From NCBI GenBank assembly GCA_938074205.1, contig CALJES010000003.1, positions 186,001 to 250,000 on the forward strand: a stretch of DNA of 64,000 nt. The letters run 5' to 3'. The DNA is from an uncultured bacterium. GTDB taxonomy: Bacteria; Armatimonadota; UBA5829. Made by a program: the position numbers and the translations under genes. Under the pieces are notes generated by a model. That model saw nothing but the letters and a program-made list of their open reading frames with translations, ran no database searches and was not told the origin of the DNA. Of the stretch, positions 9,027-20,027 are shown in pieces (within the stretch, counting starts at the first letter, position 1; the number at the start of each line of letters is the position of its first letter).

Positions 9027-11426
9027 TTAGTAGACACTGCCGACGCTCGTATCCAATGCCTGACCGAAAGACCCCACACCGAAATCTTGAAAGATAGGAA
9101 AGGCCTTGATGCGCAGTGTAAATGTGACGCCTCGACTTCTATAGAATCCACCCTGGTCAACGTAGGCAAGGGAAGCTTCCCAGCAGTGTAGATCACGGGT
9201 CAACATAATACTTTTATAATCGAAGCTCTTCGTGAAGCCGTTATAGCCTGCGTTTGCTTGGATTCTCCATAATCTTCCGATTCTAGTGTCGAGCACAGCG
9301 CGGACGATTGCCAGTCGCTGTAGGTGAGTGTCGTACCTCGTTCCTACGTCAAGTCGAAAAGGGCAGGAGTTAGATTTCTCGTCTGCAGCTGAGCCTGCAC
9401 GAATCCGCAGTTGATTGACTAGTGTACGCCAGCGTGATCGGTTGAAATCGTAACCTGTCGCCGTATAGAGCAATACGGATGGCGAGGGTTGTATGGAGAA
9501 CCGTAATGTGAGGTCTTGCCACGGGTTATCCGACTGTTCGAAATTGTAACCCGTCAGCAGATTGAATTGCAGCATCTTACTGTCCCGGTAGCTTATGCTC
9601 AGATTTGCCATATTGTAGCGAGGAATATAATCGAATCGAAAAGCGGAAAAGCCGGATGCTTGCTGACGTCGGTAGACAAGATCCAGTGACGAGTTGGGCC
9701 CCAACTTTTTTGAGAAATTGGCGCTGGCTTCGATGGAATACTGCGCAGTGCTGTCGGTATAGACGTACTGGCGGAACCCCACTCCAGCGTTGACGCTCCA
9801 GGTGTTACTCAGAGTGTATCTTTGCACAGGTGTACTGGCTTCAAAGTAGGCACGGCCGAGACTGATCGGCGAAGGCAGTTCCGAGTACTGGCCATAGGCC
9901 AGTCTGAGGCTAATTGGTAAGCCCGCCCCAAGACGCGTCCCGTCAGTGGTAATGCTAAATTCGTGCAGCTTTTCTATTCCTCCAAATATTCCTTGACCTA
10001 TGAAAGCTTCGTCACTGAGATCTGTAAGCCTCTGAACTGATATGCTCCAGTCAAAGCGTTCTTCCTTTCTTGCGAGTGTAGCTTGTGATGTCAATCTTGC
10101 GCGGGTGCGGTCGTAAGTATACGATTCATAGTCGACGCTCGTGTTCAGCAAGCCAGCACCAAGCTCTTGAGTGTGTGAAAGAGTAGCTCCTAACCTTGAC
10201 GTCCGCATAAAGGCATCGCTGATGTTTTGGGTTATCGTCAGCGATGTGTTGGCGCCGCCGCGTTCGCGACTCAAAGACAGCTGGTTTACAATGCTAGTGC
10301 TTTGGGGTGCGTATAGGTAGCTGTTAGATCGAAGGTCGCTTGCGAGGTTTAGCCGCACCGATCCGAATGTCTGGGAATGTGCTAGCCTTGCTGTAAGGGT
10401 GTTCTGATCTATGTTCCTATCAAATACGTGATAGAAGAATAAGTCACCAGATGCGTCACGGTACCGCCAAGTCTGCCGCAGTCCCTTACCAAATCCCTTT
10501 CTGCTCATCAAGTCAATAAGCAGCGAACCTGACATATTCCGGGTCGCGAGGTACGAATAGCTAGCCTTTAAAAAGAATCCTTCCTCTTGATTTTGTCCGA
10601 CCAGGGGTACGATATTGGGGTTGCGTTGAATGTCGCGCAATGGAATAGTGAGTCGGGGAAGTGTAAAAATACGCTTGCCAAGAGCGTACATCGTCACATC
10701 GCGCAGCACTATCTTGTCGTTCGTATAAACCGTGATCGATCGCGATACAAGTTCGTAATGAGGAACGGAGAGGTTGCAGGTCGTGGCGTCAGCGTCTGAG
10801 AAACTTAGTCGCTGAGTTCCCGTGCCTAGGAGTGATTTGCTTTCGGCAAATATGGGCTCATTAAGATATCCCTTGGCGATTTCCGGCGTGATTGTTGTCT
10901 TCAGGGATTCCGCATACCACTCGCGCGTTCTCAGGTTTACTCTCAGCTTGACAGCCCTTGCCTCTTGATCCTGAACTCTAAGAACGACATTTCCCTCCAA
11001 ATCCGCGACTTGTGTTTTCCAATCTATCGTGCCCGTGTCGCAAGCCGCGGTAATGTCTCTATAGCGCAGACGCACATTTCCCTCAGCTGAAGTAGATAAA
11101 GGCTTGCCTTCGTCGTCAAATGTTGTCTTTGCAAAGTCAGCGTAAAGCTCGGCAAAATCTACAGGCATTTGTTGGGTTTGGTTCGTTGGTGAACCATTAG
11201 ATGATGTTTCAGATCGAGTCGGCTGAGGGACGCTACCATTGGAGGATCCAGAAGTTGGCAGCGTACTCAGCAATCCAAACTTCGAATACCTTCCTGCATA
11301 CTCTGGCGCCGATTCGACGGCTGCGTTGGATTGTACACAGATAGCGGTAGTTAATAAGAACAGTGCAAACAGCGAATAACTGGAAATAGTATACTCTCTA
11401 GTGCGGTACCACTTTTTCAAGAGCAT
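9027..11426 (-). CDS. lptD: LPS-assembly outer-membrane protein LptD (OstA/Imp family)
   Basis: A 799-aa outer-membrane protein. An N-terminal membrane/signal segment (about residues 14-35) and a Ser/Pro/Thr-rich linker lead into an OstA-type beta-jellyroll (about 90-190, with the strand pattern AEGNVRLRYRDITAACDTG and DLEGNVVLRVQD). The remainder is a long beta barrel. In the family LptD receives lipopolysaccharide from the periplasmic bridge and inserts it in the outer leaflet. The conserved cysteines of proteobacterial LptD are not evident, as is common outside Proteobacteria. The lptF/G gene ends 15 nt upstream and is certainly co-transcribed. Identification rests on the jellyroll and barrel layout and on this neighbour. 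Confidence 0.82.
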   Translation of the reverse strand: MLLKKWYRTREYTISSYSLFALFLLTTAICVQSNAAVESAPEYAGRYSKFGLLSTLPTSGSSNGSVPQPTRSETSSNGSPTNQTQQMPVDFAELYADFAKTTFDDEGKPLSTSAEGNVRLRYRDITAACDTGTIDWKTQVADLEGNVVLRVQDQEARAVKLRVNLRTREWYAESLKTTITPEIAKGYLNEPIFAESKSLLGTGTQRLSFSDADATTCNLSVPHYELVSRSITVYTNDKIVLRDVTMYALGKRIFTLPRLTIPLRDIQRNPNIVPLVGQNQEEGFFLKASYSYLATRNMSGSLLIDLMSRKGFGKGLRQTWRYRDASGDLFFYHVFDRNIDQNTLTARLAHSQTFGSVRLNLASDLRSNSYLYAPQSTSIVNQLSLSRERGGANTSLTITQNISDAFMRTSRLGATLSHTQELGAGLLNTSVDYESYTYDRTRARLTSQATLARKEERFDWSISVQRLTDLSDEAFIGQGIFGGIEKLHEFSITTDGTRLGAGLPISLRLAYGQYSELPSPISLGRAYFEASTPVQRYTLSNTWSVNAGVGFRQYVYTDSTAQYSIEASANFSKKLGPNSSLDLVYRRQQASGFSAFRFDYIPRYNMANLSISYRDSKMLQFNLLTGYNFEQSDNPWQDLTLRFSIQPSPSVLLYTATGYDFNRSRWRTLVNQLRIRAGSAADEKSNSCPFRLDVGTRYDTHLQRLAIVRAVLDTRIGRLWRIQANAGYNGFTKSFDYKSIMLTRDLHCWEASLAYVDQGGFYRSRGVTFTLRIKAFPIFQDFGVGSFGQALDTSVGSVY

Positions 11427-11441
11427 TCACCGCGTTCGTGC

Positions 11442-12524
11442 CTATTCGACCTTCCACACCAAAAATAGACCTAACACTGTGAAAATAACAACTTCACTCC
11501 AGCCAGCTAGTACTGGCGGTAATCCTCCTGTTTCTCCAAGAACTCGGCTGAACAGGATCACATTCCAGTAGAAAAAGAGCACCACTATGCCAATGAGTAC
11601 ACCCATAAAACCGCCGCTCTTGCCGAATTTGAGGCTAAGAGGCGCAACACATAACACGAGTACCAGGGAGCTCAAGGGAATTGCGAGTTTATAGTTGTAT
11701 TCAAGTTGGTAACTACGTGCGTCTAGTCCGCTTGTGCGCAGTAAGTTTATTTGTTCGCGCAATTGCATGATGGACATGCCGCGCGGCGACTTTTGTTCTT
11801 GCAGGATGTAGTCTGCAATGGATCGGCGAAGATCGAGTTTCATACTCCGGAACTTAACGACGAGCTTCAGATCTCCATCCCTGTCTATCCTGTAGTTTGT
11901 GCCTTCATGGAGCACCCATACGCCGTTTTTCATTGTTGCTGACCGCGCTGTCGTAAGAGTCGGATAGCCGGAGGATGCAGGGAGTTCGTACACCATAACA
12001 TTTTCAAGGATATAGGTCTTTCCACTTCGATTTACGCTGCCTACGTAGAAGTAGTAATTGTCGGCTCTGAAGAACACGTTGGCTTGAATTGCAAGGTCCC
12101 CAGGTGTTGCCCACAATCGCTTCAATACTTTAACGCTTTCTCGATCAGCCCATGACGTGATGCCCTCCTGAAAAGTGTAGGCAATCAGACTGATAAGAGC
12201 ACCCACAAGAAAAATCGGCAGGAAAATACGCCTCACGCTGATTCCCGCCATGCGCATCATCGTTATTTCGCTATCCCGTGCGAGCCTGCTCACCGCTAGC
12301 GAGCTGCCGAATAGTGCTCCCGAAGGTAGCGAAAGGACTACGAAATACGGCGACTGAAGTGCAATGTAGCGTATTACGTCCGGCCACTGCTTAATCTTCG
12401 CGACAATAATGCCGATATTGTTGTAAACGATATTTCCGACCAGTAGTACCAGAACTACGAAAAAACCGGCCGCGAGAGGAATTATCATTTCTCGCACGAT
12501 GTATTTGTCGAGCGTTTTCATCAT
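11442..12524 (-). CDS. LptF/LptG-family permease of the LPS transporter
   Basis: A 360-aa inner-membrane protein of the YjgP/YjgQ family. The start MKTLDKYIVREMIIPLAAGF is typical, with six predicted membrane spans (three at the N terminus, three at the C terminus) around a periplasmic beta-jellyroll. With LptB2C such permeases extract LPS from the inner membrane. Only one gene is present, so either a second copy lies elsewhere or the protein works as a homodimer; F and G cannot be told apart. Two adjacent ATGs (12524 and 12521) begin only about 7 nt after the predicted transcription start, so an upstream TTG-like extension (to 12572) is rejected. It is the first gene of an operon with lptD. 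Confidence 0.87.
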   Translation of the reverse strand: MMKTLDKYIVREMIIPLAAGFFVVLVLLVGNIVYNNIGIIVAKIKQWPDVIRYIALQSPYFVVLSLPSGALFGSSLAVSRLARDSEITMMRMAGISVRRIFLPIFLVGALISLIAYTFQEGITSWADRESVKVLKRLWATPGDLAIQANVFFRADNYYFYVGSVNRSGKTYILENVMVYELPASSGYPTLTTARSATMKNGVWVLHEGTNYRIDRDGDLKLVVKFRSMKLDLRRSIADYILQEQKSPRGMSIMQLREQINLLRTSGLDARSYQLEYNYKLAIPLSSLVLVLCVAPLSLKFGKSGGFMGVLIGIVVLFFYWNVILFSRVLGETGGLPPVLAGWSEVVIFTVLGLFLVWKVE

Positions 12525-12537
12525 GGGGCACTGGATG

Positions 12538-12546
12538 ATTATATCA
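12538..12546 (-). promoter_or_regulatory. Extended -10 promoter of the lptF-lptD operon
   Basis: On the minus strand TGATATAAT is a perfect TATAAT box with the TGn extension. No -35 box is recognisable. The predicted start at about 12531 leaves a leader of only about 7 nt before the ATG at 12524 and no Shine-Dalgarno sequence, so the message is nearly leaderless. Confidence 0.6.
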
Positions 12547-12666
12547 CACTTGGTTCTTGGCGGGCTGCTCAAACCGCATAGTGTTGGCAGTTGCCTATAT
12601 TCGTGCTAGTGTTGCATTGCAGATGGCAGAGAGCATGATGGTATTGTAGCAAGACGGTGGGAACGG

Positions 12667-12696
12667 TTGACCAAGGCGGAATCAAGGTGCTATCAT
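12667..12696 (+). promoter_or_regulatory. Promoter of the ATP synthase operon
   Basis: TTGACC (12667-12672) and TATCAT (12691-12696) are 18 bp apart, just upstream of atpZ. Transcription would start near 12703, giving a leader of about 42 nt. Confidence 0.65.
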
Positions 12697-12744
12697 TTAA
12701 CGAGCGCTTGCCCGCGCTTAGCGAAACGGATTGGCGAGGTAATC

Positions 12745-12972
12745 ATGTTAAAGCCGGAAAGCCGTCGGCTGGTGTTGATGGCACAGGTTTGGACGATACC
12801 TGTGCTGATCTTGGTGTCTACCGGAATCGGGCTTGCGGCGGGCTATTACCTTGACCGAACCTGGAACAGTGAACCGTGGTTTTCGATATCGCTTACGCTG
12901 CTGGGACTAGCAGCGGGCATATACGAATCGGTGAGAATATTGGTGCACGCAAGCCGTGGAAACGGGTCTTGA
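12745..12972 (+). CDS. atpZ: AtpZ-like Fo accessory protein (ATPase_gene1 family)
   Basis: A 75-aa protein with two membrane spans and the family motif GLAAGYYLD between them, typical of the PF09527 proteins that head many atp operons. In Bacillus-type operons AtpZ works with AtpI, with proposed roles in Mg/Ca uptake or c-ring assembly. The ATG at 12745 has GAGGT a few bases upstream; a longer reading frame from 12667 begins inside the predicted promoter and is rejected. The end overlaps atpI by 17 nt. Confidence 0.78.
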   Translation: MLKPESRRLVLMAQVWTIPVLILVSTGIGLAAGYYLDRTWNSEPWFSISLTLLGLAAGIYESVRILVHASRGNGS

Positions 12973-13342
12973 CGAAAGATTTCTTGTAGGAGTCTACAGG
13001 ACTAGTGCCGTTTTGTGGGCGGTGGGCGCTGGTGTTTTTGGCGGCTTGGGGAGAGAAAGCATCGCTCTGGGTTGGACTATTGGTTCGGGAGCTTCAGTTG
13101 GACTGTTGCGAGGGATTGAGTGGACGGTTCGTCGTTTTTTTGTTCCCGGAAGAATGATTAGCAACAGAGACTTCATCAAGATTCTAGCGGTAAAGTTAAT
13201 CATAATCGTACCATTCGTTGTCGGCATAGTATTGTTGGGCGGACGTAGTTTTGGATTCATAGCCGGCTTCTGTGCGGGACTCGTGCTTACGCAAAGCGTA
13301 ATCGTTCTCAAGGTTCTGGGCGCCATACTAAGCGAAAGATAG
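12956..13342 (+). CDS. atpI: ATP synthase protein I (c-ring assembly factor)
   Basis: A 128-aa protein with four hydrophobic segments, corresponding to ATP synthase subunit I (PF03899). The family helps assemble the c-ring and is not part of the finished enzyme. The second pair of helices (AVKLIIIVPFVVGIVLLGG, then GFIAGFCAGLVLTQ) follows the usual pattern. A GTG at 12956 is the first start in frame and overlaps atpZ. It lies 11 nt before atpB. Sequence similarity in this family is low, so the position in the operon carries much of the weight. Confidence 0.75.
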   Translation: METGLDERFLVGVYRTSAVLWAVGAGVFGGLGRESIALGWTIGSGASVGLLRGIEWTVRRFFVPGRMISNRDFIKILAVKLIIIVPFVVGIVLLGGRSFGFIAGFCAGLVLTQSVIVLKVLGAILSER

Positions 13343-13353
13343 GAGTCGCACTC

Positions 13354-14097
13354 TTGGAGCACGGACACAGCGGCGGCAGTGGACTCGAACACGGAACCTG
13401 GTTTCACTGGCTATATTATTACCGGGTTCTTCCGAAGTGGCTGCCGGAGGTCGTTCCAGAGACGCTATTGGTCGTGGTGGTGCTCTCCATTGTTGTCATT
13501 CTGGCCAGGCCACGCCTAAGAACACGAAATCCAGGCAAACTACAAGCATTTCTAGAGTTCTGCGTAACTTCGTTGGATTCTTTTGTCCGCGGCATCGTGG
13601 GCGACGAGGCAAGGAGTCTAACTCCTGTTATCGGCACGTTTTTCATCTTCATCCTTTGCCTTAATATGTTGGGACTAGTACCGGGGCTTACCAGTCCTAC
13701 GTCAAACATTAACACCCCTGCTTCTCTTGCGATCGTAGCGTTTTGCATCGTGCAGTACTACGGGATACGAAAGCAGGGTTTCGTGAACTACTTGAAGCAC
13801 TTTGCGGGAGAACCTTTGATACTTGCACCTCTTATGTTTCCGATTCACGTGATTGGTGAGCTGGCGCGTCCTCTTTCGCTTACCGTTCGACTTTTCGGCA
13901 ACATCTTTGGTGAGGATATGGTTATAGCCATCCTGATATTGATAGTCACCAATGTGCTTGGGAGGCTGCTAATACCGTTGCAGTTTCCTATGCTGATATT
14001 TGCTATCTTTACCAGCTTTGTTCAGTCTTTGGTATTTTCGATGTTGGTTACCATATACGTTACTGTGGCCATTTCGGGACACGAAGAGCAACATTAG
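13354..14097 (+). CDS. atpB: ATP synthase Fo subunit a
   Basis: A 247-aa membrane protein with five or six spans. The signature of helix 5 is present, ELARPLSLTVRLFGNIFGED, containing the essential Arg of the ion half-channels. The subunit passes ions to and from the c-ring during rotation. The start is a TTG at 13354 with AGGAG about 8 nt upstream. The N-terminal extension is rich in His, Gly and Ser. It sits in the usual order between atpI and atpE. Confidence 0.95.
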   Translation: MEHGHSGGSGLEHGTWFHWLYYYRVLPKWLPEVVPETLLVVVVLSIVVILARPRLRTRNPGKLQAFLEFCVTSLDSFVRGIVGDEARSLTPVIGTFFIFILCLNMLGLVPGLTSPTSNINTPASLAIVAFCIVQYYGIRKQGFVNYLKHFAGEPLILAPLMFPIHVIGELARPLSLTVRLFGNIFGEDMVIAILILIVTNVLGRLLIPLQFPMLIFAIFTSFVQSLVFSMLVTIYVTVAISGHEEQH

Positions 14098-14146
14098 ATA
14101 TAAAAATTGAGGCAAATCTTAATTAACAGTGGAGGAGGTACCTTTT

Positions 14147-14413
14147 ATGTGGATTACGGCGCTGATACTCGCAATCGGTTTCGGACTACCGATAGCGGTT
14201 CTCGGCGGGGCAGCCGCTCAGGGTAGAGCGGCAAGCGCAGCTCTTGACGGAATCGCAAGGCAACCTGAAGCAGCAGGTAAGATCCAAGTTGCTATGATTA
14301 TCGCGCTAGCCCTAATAGAATCCTTGGTGATTTATGCGCTTCTTATCTCCCTCATTCTTCTATTCTTGGGCGTTCCGAGCGCCAAGGGTCTGATGCAACT
14401 TGTCGGGAAGTAG
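14147..14413 (+). CDS. atpE: ATP synthase Fo subunit c, sodium-type ligand residues
   Basis: An 88-aa hairpin of two membrane helices joined by the conserved loop ARQPE (residues 37-41). The ion-binding carboxylate is E58. Q25 in helix 1, and S59 and Y63 in helix 2, occupy the places of the Na+ ligands Gln32, Ser66 and Tyr70 of the Ilyobacter c-ring, with identical spacing from the loop. Thr67 of that enzyme is Leu here. Na+ coupling or dual Na+/H+ binding is therefore possible. The ATG at 14147 is preceded by a strong GGAGGAGG (14131-14138). An upstream GTG at 14129 overlaps that ribosome site and is rejected. Confidence 0.95.
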   Translation: MWITALILAIGFGLPIAVLGGAAAQGRAASAALDGIARQPEAAGKIQVAMIIALALIESLVIYALLISLILLFLGVPSAKGLMQLVGK

Positions 14414-14499
14414 ACTGCATTATGTCTATGCTGCTGGAGTGTCGCGAGTATTGAAAAAACTCGAAAGAAAATAAAGCTCGCATCTTTGGGGAAGCAGAA

Positions 14500-15027
14500 G
14501 TGGACATTCTTAACATAGATCCGAGAGTACTAGCTGTACAAATCGGCGGTTTTCTGCTGTTGCTGTTGGTGTTCAAACTGTTCCTGTTCAAGCCCGTCCT
14601 CGGTATTCTGGAAACCAGGCAGCAGGAGATCGAGAACCGTTATCGGGACGCAGAGGAAAAACAACGAACTGCAGACCAGCTCCGTGCTGAGTACGAGCGC
14701 CATCTGGCAGCGATAGAAGAGCAGATGCACATTAGGATCGCAGAGGCCGTCAAGGAAGGTCAAGCCATGCGCGACGAAATCATCGCATTGGCGCGATCAA
14801 AAGCTGAGGACATATTGGCTCGAGCTCAGGAGCAGATCCAGCGGGAGAAAGAAAAAGCCGTCTCTGAGCTCAGAGGGCTTGTGGCTGACTTAGCTATCGC
14901 CGCGACTGGTAAATTGCTCGAGCAGACTTTAGACGACTCAAAGCATCGCCAGTTGGTGGACAGGTTTATCGACGAACTAGGTGCTCAGACTATTTCCGGT
15001 CGCCGACGAAGCGAGGGAGAAGTATGA
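14500..15027 (+). CDS. atpF: ATP synthase Fo subunit b
   Basis: A 175-aa peripheral-stalk protein with one N-terminal membrane helix (about residues 9-26, ending FKLFLFKPVLGIL) and a long charged coiled coil (about 35-130). It holds the alpha3beta3 head against the turning rotor. The start is a GTG at 14500. The stop overlaps the atpH start as ATGA, so the two are probably coupled in translation. Confidence 0.95.
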   Translation: MDILNIDPRVLAVQIGGFLLLLLVFKLFLFKPVLGILETRQQEIENRYRDAEEKQRTADQLRAEYERHLAAIEEQMHIRIAEAVKEGQAMRDEIIALARSKAEDILARAQEQIQREKEKAVSELRGLVADLAIAATGKLLEQTLDDSKHRQLVDRFIDELGAQTISGRRRSEGEV

Positions 15028-15566
15028 TCCAGCGTCGAATCGTGCGCAGGTATGCCGCGGCACTTTTGAATGCGGCGCGCAAAGCTGGTGCTATAGACCG
15101 TGTGGAAAGCGATCTGGGGTTGGTTTCATACGCCTTGGATTCAGTGCCTTCGCTGCGCAGAATTATCCGCTCTCCTATCGTTTCGCGTGAACGAAAAAAG
15201 CTGATACTTGAGGAAATACTAGCAGACAGGCTGCACACTCTAACGCTGTCCTTTCTCAGACTCTTGGTGGACAAGCGACGAGAAGAAATCCTTTCGGTGA
15301 TTGAACCAGAGTATGTGCAGCTTGCGGATGAGGTACGCGGTATCGTCAAGGCGCATGTATCGACTGTGGTTGAACTAACAGATAAACAAAAGTCTCGACT
15401 GGCCGATATGCTATCACGCTTAACTGGTAAAAATGTCTTGATTTCTGCGAAAGTGGATAGGTCAATTATAGGCGGCGTTGTAGTCAAGATAGGCGATAGG
15501 GTGATAGACGGTTCGATTCGGGGACAGCTTTTTACAATAAGGAAACTTCTGATTGAAAAACGGTAG
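15024..15566 (+). CDS. atpH: ATP synthase F1 subunit delta
   Basis: A 180-aa protein of the OSCP/delta family, joining the b subunits to the top of the F1 head. The N-terminal helical domain starts RRYAAALLNAARKAGA, and the C-terminal part ends with the conserved IIGGVVVKIGDRVIDGSI, which matches the usual length and layout. The start has GAGGGAG upstream and overlaps the atpF stop by 4 nt. A 73-nt spacer follows before atpA. Confidence 0.95.
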   Translation: MIQRRIVRRYAAALLNAARKAGAIDRVESDLGLVSYALDSVPSLRRIIRSPIVSRERKKLILEEILADRLHTLTLSFLRLLVDKRREEILSVIEPEYVQLADEVRGIVKAHVSTVVELTDKQKSRLADMLSRLTGKNVLISAKVDRSIIGGVVVKIGDRVIDGSIRGQLFTIRKLLIEKR

Positions 15567-15639
15567 AACGTCCGGCAGCATGAAAGCACTTATTCATACG
15601 TGCCCAAATGTGCCCGGAATGGTTTAGTGGAGTCGTGTT

Positions 15640-17154
15640 ATGGCGGTGAACATCAGACCTGATGAGGTTGCTAGAGTACTGGAAGATAACCTTGCCAGTT
15701 ACGAAAAAGAAATTTCTGAGGTCAGCGTAGGTACGGTTCTACAGGTCGGCGACGGTATAGCGAGAATCTATGGCCTCCAAGACGCAATGGCCAGCGAGCT
15801 GATCGAGTTTCCAAATGGCGTAATGGGAATGATTCTAAATCTCGAGGAAGACAATGTGGGTGCCGTAATTCTCGGTCCAGATATTGACATTAAAGAAGGC
15901 GAACAAGTAAGGAGAACTGGCAGGATCGTTGATGTTCCAGTGGGCGATGGTCTTATCGGACGAGTCGTGAATCCCCTTGGAGACCCTCTGGATGGAAAAG
16001 GACCTGTGGTTTCTTCCGAACGCAGATATGTAGAATCTGGTGCGCCTGGCGTTGTTGAGCGCCAGCCGGTCAAAGAGTCGCTTGCAACTGGAATCAAAGC
16101 GATCGACTCAATGATACCGATTGGTAGAGGCCAAAGAGAGCTCATAATAGGCGACCGCCAGACAGGAAAAACGGCGATAGCGGTGGATACAATCCTTAAT
16201 CAAAAGGGCGAAGATGTTTATTGCATATACGTGGCAATAGGTCAAAAGCTCTCAACTGTTGCCGGCGTCGTGGATACTTTCGAGAAGTACGGTGCTATGG
16301 AGTATACGACCGTAGTCATAGCGTCTGCAAGCGATCCGGCACCTTTGCAATACATAGCACCATATGCTGGCTGTGCAATGGGTGAATATTATAGAGATAG
16401 TGGTCGACACGCTCTCGTAGTATACGACGATCTCACAAAACATGCCCAGGCCTACCGTCAGATTTCATTGCTTCTCAGAAGACCTCCGGGCAGGGAAGCT
16501 TATCCTGGAGATATTTTCTATCTGCACGCAAGACTCTTGGAAAGAGCTGCAAAACTCTGCGATGAATTGGGAGGAGGCTCATTAACTGCGCTGCCCATAA
16601 TCGAAACTCAGCTTGGGGACATATCAGCCTACATCCCTACGAACGTCATCTCGATTACTGATGGGCAGATATACCTAGAGCCGGATCTTTTCTACTCTGG
16701 CGTTCGACCGGCGATCAATATCGGGACGTCGGTTTCGAGAGTTGGATCGAGTGCCCAGAAGAAGGCAATGAAAACAGTTACCGGTATGCTCAAGCTGGAC
16801 TTGGCGCGCTACTGGGAGTTGGCAGCCTTTGCACAGTTTTCGAGTGACTTAGACAAAGCAACATTGGCACAATTGGCGCGAGGTGAAAGAATTGTAGAAA
16901 TCCTCAAGCAGCCGCAGTACCATCCGATGAAGCTGTCCGATCAGGTTATCATAATCTATGCGGCTACGCATGGGTATCTAGACGACCTACCGGTGTCCGC
17001 ATGCAAACGCTTCGAGAAAGAGCTACTTGCATTTACATCGGAGCAGTACCCAGACCTCGGGCACATTATAGATAGCACCGGGGAACTGACGGAAAGGACT
17101 GAGGCAACTCTCAAAAGGGCGATTGAGGAATTCAAAACACAGTTTACATTCTGA
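15640..17154 (+). CDS. atpA: ATP synthase F1 subunit alpha
   Basis: A 504-aa protein of full family length. The Walker A motif is GDRQTGKTA, followed by the alpha-subunit signature [17 protein letters not shown], which includes the arginine finger for the beta-subunit catalytic site. The alpha subunits carry the non-catalytic nucleotide sites of F1. The start ATG follows GTGGAG at good spacing. The TGA stop overlaps the atpG ATG by one base (TGATG). Confidence 0.98.
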   Translation: MAVNIRPDEVARVLEDNLASYEKEISEVSVGTVLQVGDGIARIYGLQDAMASELIEFPNGVMGMILNLEEDNVGAVILGPDIDIKEGEQVRRTGRIVDVPVGDGLIGRVVNPLGDPLDGKGPVVSSERRYVESGAPGVVERQPVKESLATGIKAIDSMIPIGRGQRELIIGDRQTGKTAIAVDTILNQKGEDVYCIYVAIGQKLSTVAGVVDTFEKYGAMEYTTVVIASASDPAPLQYIAPYAGCAMGEYYRDSGRHALVVYDDLTKHAQAYRQISLLLRRPPGREAYPGDIFYLHARLLERAAKLCDELGGGSLTALPIIETQLGDISAYIPTNVISITDGQIYLEPDLFYSGVRPAINIGTSVSRVGSSAQKKAMKTVTGMLKLDLARYWELAAFAQFSSDLDKATLAQLARGERIVEILKQPQYHPMKLSDQVIIIYAATHGYLDDLPVSACKRFEKELLAFTSEQYPDLGHIIDSTGELTERTEATLKRAIEEFKTQFTF

Positions 17155-18008
17155 TGGCTACAGCAAAGGAAATCCGTCGCAGGATACGCACCGTCAAAAA
17201 CATACAGAAGATTACGAACGCCATGAAGATGGTCGCAGCGGCGCGCCTGAAGAAAGTGCAGGCAAAAGCGGAAGCTGCGAGACCATATGCGCAGGAGATG
17301 AGTGAGCTGATGGCCAGGTTGGCTGTTTCAGCTGTAGATGTATCTCATCCCTTGCTTGAGCAACGCGAGGAGAAGAGCGCAGCATTCGTGGTGATCGGCG
17401 CAGAACGGGGTTTGGCTGGTAGTTACAATGTGAACGTTATGCAACATGCGCTGCGCGAGATTGATAAAAGATCCCCTGAGAATGTCAAACTCGTTTTGGT
17501 GGGCAAAAAAGCTGTCAGCTTTTTCAAACGAAGACAGTACCAGATTGTGGCGGCAGTTGAGAGTCGCAGATTGGATGTTTCGTTTTCAGACGTGGAGCGT
17601 CTTACAACACGTGTGCGCAGTATGTTCGAAGAAAAAGAAGTAGATGCGGTTTACCTCATCTATGCTCGATTCGTTACGCCTATGAAGCAATTGCCTACTA
17701 CTTTGCAGTTGCTTCCCATGCGGCAACCGACACCTGAGTTGGCTGTTGAAGGCTATTTTGAGTTTGAGCCGGAGGCAGCTAAGCTGTTGGCTGCTTTGCT
17801 TCCCAAGTACTTGAGTACGCAAGTTTACCAGGCGCTTGTTGAGGCGCAGGCAAGCGAGCAGGGGGCGCGTATGACCGCGATGTCTGCTGCTACAAACAAT
17901 GCTTCTGAGATGATCGAAACTTTGACCCTCGCATATAACAAAGCTCGCCAGGCAGCAATCACAAAGGAGCTTACTGAAATAGTGACCAGCTCGGAGGCTC
18001 TAAAGTAG
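17154..18008 (+). CDS. atpG: ATP synthase F1 subunit gamma
   Basis: A 284-aa central-stalk protein. The N terminus [20 protein letters not shown] with TNAMKMVAAARL and the C-terminal helix with MTAMSAATNNASEMIETLTL are the two conserved parts of the coiled coil that rotates inside the alpha-beta hexamer. Translation is probably coupled to atpA through the TGATG overlap. Confidence 0.97.
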   Translation: MATAKEIRRRIRTVKNIQKITNAMKMVAAARLKKVQAKAEAARPYAQEMSELMARLAVSAVDVSHPLLEQREEKSAAFVVIGAERGLAGSYNVNVMQHALREIDKRSPENVKLVLVGKKAVSFFKRRQYQIVAAVESRRLDVSFSDVERLTTRVRSMFEEKEVDAVYLIYARFVTPMKQLPTTLQLLPMRQPTPELAVEGYFEFEPEAAKLLAALLPKYLSTQVYQALVEAQASEQGARMTAMSAATNNASEMIETLTLAYNKARQAAITKELTEIVTSSEALK

Positions 18009-18037
18009 TTTTGTCAACTTTGAGCTGGTCGCCTTAA

Positions 18038-19886
<1,849 letters not shown>

Positions 19887-20027
19887 TGCGTGCTTGTGAA
19901 TAGACAAAGTCGCGTGGCTGGTATTCGGCAGTGGTGTCAATCCACGGGTTGCGTGTGTAAGTAGGTCTGGTGCGGGCGTGTCTTATTGGTGCTTCCTGGC
20001 TGATTTCCACAGTTGCAGTAAGTTAAG

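Noticed and set aside
12667-12744. N-terminal extension of AtpZ
   Set aside because: The extension starts on the -35 box of the operon promoter, and GAGGT marks the ATG at 12745.
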